From NCBI GenBank assembly GCA_963205465.1, contig CAUJKG010000432.1:1-20287 (forward strand): DNA of 20,287 bases, read 5' to 3'. Shown one piece after another: positions 14,036 through 20,287 of this stretch. How positions within the stretch are numbered: position 1 is the stretch's first letter; each line of letters opens with the position of its first letter. Source of the DNA: Pseudomonadota bacterium. Its GTDB lineage: Bacteria > Pseudomonadota > Alphaproteobacteria > Rhizobiales > Xanthobacteraceae. Made by a program: the position numbers and the translations under genes. The notes under the pieces were generated by a model that was not told where the DNA came from, searched no databases, and saw only the letters and a list, made by a program, of their open reading frames with translations.

Positions 14036-14902
14036 GTGAAGCTTCCGCCAATAGATTATCTCAGCCCAATATCGGTCGATGAAGTGGTGCGGCTTCTCGG
14101 CGAAAGAGAAGACGCCAAAATTTTGAGCGGCGGGCAAAGCCTGATGCCTATGCTCGCATTTCGCCTGGCGACGCCGCGCGTTCTCGTCGATCTGCGGCGC
14201 GTCTCCGGCCTCGACCGGATTCATATCGGTGAGCAGGGCGTTGAATTGGGTGCGAAAGTGCGCTGGCGGGATATCGAGCGGGATACACGCCTTGCGGTTG
14301 CGCAGCCGCTTCTGGCCGAAGCCGTCCGCCATATCGCGCATTATCAGATCCGCAACCGGGGAACGGTAGGCGGTAGTCTTGCGCATGCCGATCCCGCTGC
14401 GGAATTGCCGGCCATTGCCCTGACCTGCGAGGCGCATATCGTTGCGGTCGGGCCGCGCGGTGAGCGTGAAATTCCTGCCGCGGAGTTCTTCCTCGCGCCG
14501 CTCGTGACCGCACTGGAGCCGGACGAGCTGATCGTCGCCATGCGCTTGTCGGCCTGGCCCAAGGCGCGCCGGTTCAGTTTCAAGGAGCTTTCGCGCCGCT
14601 TGGGCGATTTCGCTTTGGCGGGGGCTGCGGTCTTCTTCGATCTTGATGAACGCGGCTGCATGCGAGCGCTGCATGTCGGCGCATTCGGGGTTGCCGACAA
14701 ACCGGTGCGCCTCCTGGAAACCGAAGCGGCGTTGAACGGCATGCGGCCCGAACCGGCCGCCGTCGCCGAAGCGATCAAGCTTGGTACGAGCGGGCTCGAA
14801 ATGCGGAGCGACATCCACGCCGACGCCGACTACCGGCGCGCATTGCTGGAAACCCTGCTGACGCGCGCGTTCGATGAAGCCATGCAACGGAGCCCTTCAT
14901 GA
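14036..14902 (+). CDS. FAD-binding subunit of a molybdenum hydroxylase (CoxM/xanthine-dehydrogenase type)
   Basis: This is the medium subunit of a three-part molybdenum hydroxylase; its FAD passes electrons from the 2Fe-2S subunit to the acceptor. It has 288 residues, normal for the family. The FAD-binding motifs are SGGQSLMPM (31-39) and RNRGTVGGSLAHADPAAE (106-123). The start is GTG 14036. The end overlaps the start of the next gene by four bases (ATGA), so the subunits are translated together. The operon order M-S-L is that of CO-dehydrogenase-like enzymes, though the large subunit lacks the CO-specific motif. Confidence 0.94.
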   Translation: MKLPPIDYLSPISVDEVVRLLGEREDAKILSGGQSLMPMLAFRLATPRVLVDLRRVSGLDRIHIGEQGVELGAKVRWRDIERDTRLAVAQPLLAEAVRHIAHYQIRNRGTVGGSLAHADPAAELPAIALTCEAHIVAVGPRGEREIPAAEFFLAPLVTALEPDELIVAMRLSAWPKARRFSFKELSRRLGDFALAGAAVFFDLDERGCMRALHVGAFGVADKPVRLLETEAALNGMRPEPAAVAEAIKLGTSGLEMRSDIHADADYRRALLETLLTRAFDEAMQRSPS

Positions 14903-15381
14903 CGTCGATTACGCCGATCATCAACGGTGTCGCCGTCACGGTCGAGGTTCCCGATCGTGTGACGCTTGCGGACACGTTGCGCGACAAGCTCCGGCTGACG
15001 GGCACGCATGTTGCGTGTGAGCACGGCGTTTGCGGTGCGTGTACGGTGATCGTGGATGGATTGGCGGTGCGCTCCTGCCTCATGCTCGCGGTTCAAGCCG
15101 ACGGTGCTGCGATCACGACCGTGGAGGGCCTGAGCAAAAACGGAAAGCTGTCTGCGTTGCAGGATGCCTTTCGGAGGCATCATGCCTTGCAATGCGGCTT
15201 CTGCACATCGGGAATCCTTACCACGATGCACGCGCTTCTGCTGGAAGAGCCCGATGCAGGGGAGCATCGCATTCGCGAGGTGTTGTCGGGAAATCTTTGC
15301 CGCTGCACGGGCTACATTCCCATCGTCGAAGCGGTGCTGGAAGCGCGGGCGGCTTACGCGCAGGCGGAGTCCGGCGCATGA
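14899..15381 (+). CDS. 2Fe-2S subunit of a molybdenum hydroxylase (CoxS type)
   Basis: This small subunit carries two 2Fe-2S clusters between the molybdenum and FAD sites. It has 160 residues. The plant-ferredoxin-like cluster uses C40, C45, C48 (CEHGVCGAC) and C60; the second uses C99, C102 (CGFC), C134 and C136 (CRC). All eight ligands are present, so it should be functional. It overlaps the gene before and the gene after by four bases each. No twin-arginine signal is seen, so the enzyme is probably cytoplasmic. Confidence 0.96.
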   Translation: MTSITPIINGVAVTVEVPDRVTLADTLRDKLRLTGTHVACEHGVCGACTVIVDGLAVRSCLMLAVQADGAAITTVEGLSKNGKLSALQDAFRRHHALQCGFCTSGILTTMHALLLEEPDAGEHRIREVLSGNLCRCTGYIPIVEAVLEARAAYAQAESGA

Positions 15382-17666
15382 ACCGCCCGAATGCGTATAT
15401 CGGTAGCGCCGTAGACCGGATTGAAGACGAGCGGCTTCTGACCGGAAAAGGCACGTATGTCGGCGACCTGAACCTGGAGCATCTGCTGCACGCGGCGATC
15501 CTGCGTAGCCCGGTTTCGCACGGCCTCATTCGCAGCATTGACGTCTCCGCAGCGCGGGCACTTGCCGGGGTCCGCGCGGTAATCACGGCGAACGAGATCG
15601 GCGACGTGCCGATCATTCCGATCCGCCAGCATCCGGTGCCGGAAGGGGAGAGATTCCGGCAGCCTGTGATCGCATCCGGCAAGGTGCGTTACGTTGGCGA
15701 GCCGGTCGCGATCGTGGTTGCGAGCGACCCGGCGATTGCGGAAGACGCGCTCGAACTGATCGTTCTCGATATCGAGGAGCTGCCGCCGCTAGCCGATTAT
15801 GTCACGGCCGCTCGCAACGAGTGTCTGCTGTTCGAGGAGGCGGCTACCAACAGGGCGGCGACCTTCCGTGCGCGCATGGGAGACGCGGATGCTGCGTTCG
15901 CGCAAGCCGATTATACGCGCAAAGAACGCTTCAGCGTGCAGCGTCACACCGCTTTTCCGATGGAAACACGCGGTCTGCTCGCGGAGTGGGTTGACGCAAC
16001 AGGCCATATGACGCTCTACGGCGTCACCAAGGTGCCGTTCTTCAACCGGCGTGTGCTGGCACAGATGCTCGGCATCGAGATATCCGCGGTCGATCTGATC
16101 GAAGTCGATGTCGGCGGAGGTTTTGGCGCGCGCGGTGAGTTTTATCCGGAAGACTTTCTGGTCCCGTTCGCGGCCCGTTATGTCAACGGAAATGTCCGCT
16201 GGATCGAGGACCGGCGCGAACATTTGATGGCGATGAACCATGCCCGCGAAATGTACGCGGAAATGGAAATCGCCTGCACGAAGGAAGGTGCCGTCGTCGG
16301 TATTCGTGGGCGGATCGACATCGATCTCGGCGCCTACGCCCGCACCAATGGCTTCACCACGCCGCGCAATGTCGTGCAGTTCGTCTCAGGCCCTTACTAT
16401 ATTCCGAACCTCGCGATCGACGCGCATTCCTTCGTGACCAGCAAAACCCCCACCGGAACGTATCGCGGGCCTGGCCGCTACGAATCCAGTTTCTTTTGCG
16501 AGCGTTTGCTCGACATGGCCGCCACCGACCTCGGCATCGATCCGGCGGCGTTCCGTTTGAAAAACCTGATCCGCGAAGAGCAGTTGCCGCGGCCGCTCGC
16601 AACCATGATGGATCTGGATGCGACCTGGCAGACCGAGCTGGACAACGGTGCATATCCGATCGTCATGCAGCGCTGTCTCGATGAATTCGGCTGGCAAGAA
16701 AAAATCAAGCTGCAGGGCCAGTTGATCGATGGCCGCTATCATGGCGTTGCAGTCGGAAATTTTGTCGAAGGAGGTGCCGGCGGACGTTCCGAAAATGCCA
16801 GCATGACCATCGAAGACGATGGCATGGTTACGGTAGCGATCGGCTCTACGGCGCTTGGTCAGGGCCTGAAGACGGTGATGAGCCAGATCGCGGCGGACGC
16901 GCTCTCGCTGCCGATCGAGCGCATCCGTCTGCTGCATGGCTCGACCACATTGCTTACCGATGGCGTTGGTTCGTTCCACTCGCGCGCGACCGTGATGGGC
17001 GGTTCGGCAATCCTGCTTGCTGCCGAGGCATTGCTCGATCTGGTCCGCAACGAAGTTGGCATGCGCCTTGACGTGCCGGCAGCCAATACATCTTTCTCCG
17101 ACGGCAAGGTTGAGGCGGCGGGAAAATCATTCGCCTTGCAGGATTTCGCCGGCCTCTCGGTCGAAAAGACCTTCATCAACACGAAACTGACTTACAGTTA
17201 CGGCGCACACGCCGCGTATGTTGCCGTCGATGCCGCAACCGGCGAAGTCGAAGTGCTCGACTATGTGACGGTTGAGGATGTCGGCCGCGTGATCAATCCG
17301 GCGACGCTGCACGGACAGGTGCTCGGCGCCGTGGTGCAGGGGCTCGGCAGTACGTTCCTTGAACACCTGCAATACGACGAGAACGGCCAGTTACTGACCG
17401 GCTCGCTGGCCGATTACCTTCTGCCCACAGCGACCGATTTTCCGAATATCCGTTCGGTATCGCTCGGGCTGCGGCCATGCCCCAACAATCCGCTGGGCGC
17501 GAAAGGTGCGGGCGAAGGCGGCTTGATCGCGGTCGGCGGCGTGATCGCCAATGCAATAGCCTCGGCACTGCGCTCGTTGCGGGTGCAGCCTTGCGATCTG
17601 CCGCTGAGCCCGCCGCGGCTCTGGCGCTTGATCGCGGAAGCGCGTAGCGCAGAAATGTCTCGTTGA
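15378..17666 (+). CDS. Molybdopterin-binding catalytic subunit of a molybdenum hydroxylase
   Basis: This large subunit binds the molybdenum-cytosine-dinucleotide type cofactor and hydroxylates a substrate, often a N-heteroaromatic ring or an aldehyde, with water as oxygen source. It has 762 residues from ATG 15378. Seen are IGSAVDRIEDERLLTGKGTY (8-27), GGGFGARGEF (246-255), TYRGPGRYE (361-369), ALGQGLKT near 492 and GAKGAGEGG (707-715), whose glutamate E713 matches the catalytic base. The CO-dehydrogenase signature AYRCSFR is absent: TYRGPGR stands in its place, so the enzyme is not expected to oxidise CO. The frame is open upstream to 15030, but that start lies within the 2Fe-2S gene; ATG 15378 gives the ATGA overlap and the family N-terminus. 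The substrate is unknown. Confidence 0.95.
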   Translation: MNRPNAYIGSAVDRIEDERLLTGKGTYVGDLNLEHLLHAAILRSPVSHGLIRSIDVSAARALAGVRAVITANEIGDVPIIPIRQHPVPEGERFRQPVIASGKVRYVGEPVAIVVASDPAIAEDALELIVLDIEELPPLADYVTAARNECLLFEEAATNRAATFRARMGDADAAFAQADYTRKERFSVQRHTAFPMETRGLLAEWVDATGHMTLYGVTKVPFFNRRVLAQMLGIEISAVDLIEVDVGGGFGARGEFYPEDFLVPFAARYVNGNVRWIEDRREHLMAMNHAREMYAEMEIACTKEGAVVGIRGRIDIDLGAYARTNGFTTPRNVVQFVSGPYYIPNLAIDAHSFVTSKTPTGTYRGPGRYESSFFCERLLDMAATDLGIDPAAFRLKNLIREEQLPRPLATMMDLDATWQTELDNGAYPIVMQRCLDEFGWQEKIKLQGQLIDGRYHGVAVGNFVEGGAGGRSENASMTIEDDGMVTVAIGSTALGQGLKTVMSQIAADALSLPIERIRLLHGSTTLLTDGVGSFHSRATVMGGSAILLAAEALLDLVRNEVGMRLDVPAANTSFSDGKVEAAGKSFALQDFAGLSVEKTFINTKLTYSYGAHAAYVAVDAATGEVEVLDYVTVEDVGRVINPATLHGQVLGAVVQGLGSTFLEHLQYDENGQLLTGSLADYLLPTATDFPNIRSVSLGLRPCPNNPLGAKGAGEGGLIAVGGVIANAIASALRSLRVQPCDLPLSPPRLWRLIAEARSAEMSR

Positions 17667-17699
17667 GCGTAGCCTCTTCCTCATATCGGTTTTGATAGA

Positions 17700-18731
17700 A
17701 TGAACGATCTTCCAAATATCAGCATTCGGGTCGACGGTTCGATGACGCCGCAAGCCTGCGTTGAGCTGGCGCAGGTGGCCGACGAGGTGGGCCTTGCGGG
17801 CGTATGGTTCGCGGAAAACGCTTTTGCGCGCGGCATATTGCCGGCAGCGGCAGCTTGTGCGTTCGCCACGAAGCGCGTGGAGATCAATGCCGGTGTCTTC
17901 AATCCTTACAGCCGGCATCCGACGATGATGGCGATGGAAATCGGCGCGCTCGACGAGCTGTCGGATGGTCGCGCCGCCATCAGCATCGGCGCGGGCATCA
18001 TGTCGGCAACCGAGAAAATGGGCCTGAATGCCGACAAGCCGCTGCCTGCGCTTCGCGACACCTTGAAGATTCTCGGCGGGCTTTTGGCCGGAAAAGAAGT
18101 CGAATATCTGGGACAGTATTTTTCGGCGAAGAAGATCAAACTGGATTACGCAGTCCGCAGGGAAATTCCGGTTTATCTGGCCGGTCGCGGAAATCTGACT
18201 GTTGGGTTGGCTGGCGAAGCAGCCAGCGGCCTTATCGTTTCCAATATGTGTTCGGCTGAATTTGCCGGCAAAGTCGCGGCACTCATGCGCACCAGCCGCA
18301 GTGCTGCCGGTCGGCAATCGCCGGGAAAAGTGATTCAGTACATGCCGGCAGCGGTTTCGCGGGAATCATCGGCGGCAAAAGATGCGGCCAAGCGCACGAT
18401 CGGCGAGATGTTGCCGCGGTTCTGGTCGCTGGGGCAGAAATTGAACTCTGCGAAAGAGGCGCTCCTTGCCGGAACGAAGATCAGCGAACCGGAATTCGCG
18501 AGTGCGGCCGTACGGATACGCGGCGGTGAAGATCCGGCGCAGGTGCTTGATGACCGCTTTGCCACGGCATTCTCCGTGTCCGGGACGGCGGAAGAGTGTC
18601 TTGCGCTCGCAAGGGTTTATAAAGCGCATGGCGTCGATGAACTCGCGCTGACATTCGAGGGATCGACTGCAAAAGAGCAGATCAAGGAGATCGGCGAGAC
18701 TCTTATGCGTTTGCGCGGAACTGCCCGCTGA
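17700..18731 (+). CDS. LLM-class flavin/F420-type oxidoreductase (second copy)
   Basis: This is a luciferase-like monooxygenase superfamily protein of 343 residues. It resembles the methylene-tetrahydromethanopterin-reductase-like branch: ISIRVDGSMTP at the start, VADEVGLAGVWFAEN (27-41), NPYSRHPTMMAMEIGALDEL, GRAAISIGAG and IPVYLAGRGN. It is only distantly similar to the LLM protein at 11612-12613, so it is not a recent duplicate. It starts 33 bases after the molybdenum subunit gene and is probably the last gene of that operon. It may open or oxidise the product of the hydroxylase; this is inferred from context only. Confidence 0.88.
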   Translation: MNDLPNISIRVDGSMTPQACVELAQVADEVGLAGVWFAENAFARGILPAAAACAFATKRVEINAGVFNPYSRHPTMMAMEIGALDELSDGRAAISIGAGIMSATEKMGLNADKPLPALRDTLKILGGLLAGKEVEYLGQYFSAKKIKLDYAVRREIPVYLAGRGNLTVGLAGEAASGLIVSNMCSAEFAGKVAALMRTSRSAAGRQSPGKVIQYMPAAVSRESSAAKDAAKRTIGEMLPRFWSLGQKLNSAKEALLAGTKISEPEFASAAVRIRGGEDPAQVLDDRFATAFSVSGTAEECLALARVYKAHGVDELALTFEGSTAKEQIKEIGETLMRLRGTAR

Positions 18732-18879
18732 CTTGCGAGCGGCCCGAAGGACGATTTCTGCCGTCGGGGCGATAAGGATTGCTTTGTCGGCGCCCCGCCA
18801 TCATGCGCCGCGTCAACGCCTCGATGAAACCCGTGCGGCTCGTTCCCCGGTATTGCAGTGGACTACGCCGCAGCCGTGA

Positions 18880-20058
18880 CTAGCTGGAACGTTGTGCGGG
18901 AGCTTTGGCGAGCCACTCCCGGACGGCAGCGCTGTGTTCGCCCAGTTCGGGAATATGCGTCGCATTTCCACGCTTCGCTGTGGAGAAGATCGCCGGCTGT
19001 TCGGGAACGTCTACATTGCCGGCACCAAGCGAAGCGTTGCGAAACAGGTTGCGCATCTTCGCGTGGTCGGAGTCCACGGCAGTACCGACGTTATCGATCG
19101 GCGCGACCGGAACGCCTGCCGCCGATAAGGCAGCAACCGTTTCCTGGGTGGAGCGGGCGAGGGACCATTGCTCGAATGCTTCGCGCAACACGGCTTCATT
19201 GTTGGTCCGTTCGCTGTCCGACGCAAACCTCGGGTCGCCGAGCAGATCGCGGCGACCGATTGTATCGCAGAACTGTTCGAACAGTTTTTCGTTGAGCACT
19301 GCGACGACGACATGGCCGTCGCCCGTCCGGAATGCGCCGAAAGGCGCGGAGAGGGGATGCCGGTTGCCGACCCGATGCGGCACGTTTCCGGTTGCGATAT
19401 AGCGGCAGGTTGCCGTCGGCATCATCGAAAGGAGCGAGTCGAACATTGCAAGATCGATCTGGCAGCCTTCGCCAGTGCGCTCGCGCTGGTGGAGTGCCGC
19501 AAGGATCGCCCAGGATGCGAACAGGCCGGCGGTAAGATCGCCGAAGGCTTCGCCGATCATCGTCGGCGCCCCATCCGGTTCGCCTGTGATCGTCATGAGC
19601 CCCGTCATGGCCTGCACGATCAGGTCGTAGGCCGGGCGTTCGCGCAACGGTCCGTTTTGTCCGAAGCCAGAGATGCTGGCGTAGACGAGGCGTGGATTGC
19701 GCTCCCGCAGCGCCGCAGCGCCGATCCCGAGTTTGTCGGCGACACCGGGCCGGAAGTTTTCGACCACGATGTCGGCGTGGTCGGCAAGCAGCCGGGCGAA
19801 GTCCAGATCTTCCGGCTTTTTCAGATCGAGTACGATGCTTTCCTTGCCGCGATTGGCGAAGGCGAAGAGCACGCTGTCTTCCCCCCGGAACGGGCCGATA
19901 TGGCGATAGTCGTCGCCCGCCGGCGGCTCGATCTTGATCACGCGCGCGCCGAGATCGGCGAGCAGCGCGGTCGAGAACGGGCCCGCGAGTACGCGCGTGA
20001 AATCGACGACGACGAGATCCTGCAAGGGTCCGGCGCTGGCCGAATTATTCTTGTTCAT
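18880..20058 (-). CDS. CaiB/BaiF-family CoA-transferase (class III)
   Basis: This family III CoA-transferase moves CoA between a donor acyl-CoA and an organic acid, often to activate the acid for breakdown. It has 392 residues, the usual length. It shows VVVDFTRVLAGPFSTALLAD (16-35), DLGARVIKIEPPAGDD, NRGKESIVLDLK, ENFRPGV, and RPAYDLIVQAMTGLM with the expected catalytic aspartate at residue 145. It lies 32 bases after a TRAP permease gene on the same strand, so the pair is probably co-transcribed: uptake of an acid, then its activation. It converges with the molybdenum-enzyme operon. No site of the IclR layout was found around it in the window. Confidence 0.94.
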   Translation of the reverse strand: MNKNNSASAGPLQDLVVVDFTRVLAGPFSTALLADLGARVIKIEPPAGDDYRHIGPFRGEDSVLFAFANRGKESIVLDLKKPEDLDFARLLADHADIVVENFRPGVADKLGIGAAALRERNPRLVYASISGFGQNGPLRERPAYDLIVQAMTGLMTITGEPDGAPTMIGEAFGDLTAGLFASWAILAALHQRERTGEGCQIDLAMFDSLLSMMPTATCRYIATGNVPHRVGNRHPLSAPFGAFRTGDGHVVVAVLNEKLFEQFCDTIGRRDLLGDPRFASDSERTNNEAVLREAFEQWSLARSTQETVAALSAAGVPVAPIDNVGTAVDSDHAKMRNLFRNASLGAGNVDVPEQPAIFSTAKRGNATHIPELGEHSAAVREWLAKAPAQRSS

Positions 20059-20090
20059 GTTGACATTTCTTGAGACGCGGGTTCACTGCA

Positions 20091-20287
20091 TCAACGCAGC
20101 AACACGCTGGGCAGCCAGGTTGCGAGTTCCGGGAAGCGCCAGAGCACGGCGAGACCGATCATCTGCAGAAAGATAAACGGGATCGCGCCTGACCATATCT
20201 CGGTGGTCTTGATCGAGGCGGGGGCAAGGCCACGCATGTAGAACAGCGTGTAGCCGAAGGGCGGCGTGAGGAAACTCGTCTGCAGGT
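20091..20287 (-). CDS. TRAP transporter large permease (DctM type), C-terminal fragment
   Basis: The last 65 codons of a membrane protein enter from the right edge and stop at 20091-20093. TSFLTPPFGYTLFYMRGLAP followed by a hydrophobic helix (PFIFLQMIGLAVLWRFPELA) is typical of the end of DctM-family large permeases of TRAP transporters, in the mannitol/chloroaromatic branch. These use an ion gradient and a separate periplasmic binding protein to import acids. The Bug protein at 9383-10348 belongs to another transporter class and is not its partner. The start and the other TRAP genes lie outside the window. Confidence 0.85.
   Translation of the reverse strand, partial: LQTSFLTPPFGYTLFYMRGLAPASIKTTEIWSGAIPFIFLQMIGLAVLWRFPELATWLPSVLLR

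Noticed and set aside
13883..14887. 334-residue open frame on the minus strand
   Set aside because: It is the antisense shadow of the FAD-subunit gene and would run through both operators and the promoter region.
15030..15377. Upstream extension of the molybdenum subunit frame to 878 residues
   Set aside because: It lies entirely within the 2Fe-2S subunit gene; ATG 15378 gives the ATGA overlap and the family N-terminus.
17391..18317. 308-residue open frame on the minus strand
   Set aside because: It is antisense across the junction of the molybdenum subunit and second LLM genes; it matches no recognised motif.
18765..18797. Stem CGGGGCG/CGCCCCG between the second LLM gene and the CoA-transferase gene
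   Set aside because: The loop is 19 bases and no U-run follows on either strand, so a terminator call is not supported.
19168..20073. 301-residue open frame on the plus strand
   Set aside because: It is antisense to the CoA-transferase gene, which has clear family motifs; long shadow frames are common at this GC content.

Overview
The window looks like chromosomal DNA of an alphaproteobacterium, probably in or near the Bradyrhizobium/Xanthobacter part of the Hyphomicrobiales. This rests on moderately high GC, a single-chain gcvP, tandem glycine riboswitches, ABC-independent solute-binding (Bug/TRAP) genes and a CO-dehydrogenase-like molybdenum enzyme. It is inferred from gene style only; no rRNA or marker gene is present. 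No tRNA, CRISPR array, insertion sequence or phage gene was seen.

Left part (1-5400), glycine and serine catabolism. A minus-strand operon gcvT-gcvH-gcvP (gcvP cut by the window edge) is read away from a plus-strand single-chain L-serine dehydratase (sdaA). The roughly 700-base divergent region between them holds two tandem glycine riboswitches, one per operon. They share an almost perfect copy of aptamer 1, including a 45-base identical stretch in opposite orientation. Each riboswitch is followed by a hairpin that could control translation. Excess glycine could thus turn on both glycine cleavage and, through glycine-to-serine conversion, serine deamination.

Middle part (5530-10420): an EamA-type exporter and a threonine-synthase-like PLP enzyme (both minus), then a divergent IclR-family regulator and an orphan Bug/TctC-type binding protein (both plus), closed by a strong terminator.

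Right part (10420-20287), an accessory catabolic cluster. A minus-strand operon encodes an M24 aminopeptidase/creatinase-like hydrolase, an LLM flavin oxidoreductase and a D-threonine-aldolase-like PLP enzyme. A divergent plus-strand operon encodes the three subunits of a molybdenum hydroxylase/CO-dehydrogenase-family enzyme (FAD, 2Fe-2S, Mo) and a second LLM protein. A converging minus operon encodes the C-terminus of a TRAP large permease and a CaiB/BaiF CoA-transferase.

Most interesting signal: four sites with one 17-bp layout, GTKYY-N7-RGMAC, lie in three intergenic regions: iclR/PLP enzyme, upstream of the Bug protein, and both sides of the M24/molybdenum-enzyme divergent promoter. Two are perfect inverted repeats. 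They suggest that the IclR protein controls the whole cluster as one regulon for degrading an unidentified, probably nitrogen-containing organic acid. The substrate cannot be told from the sequence.
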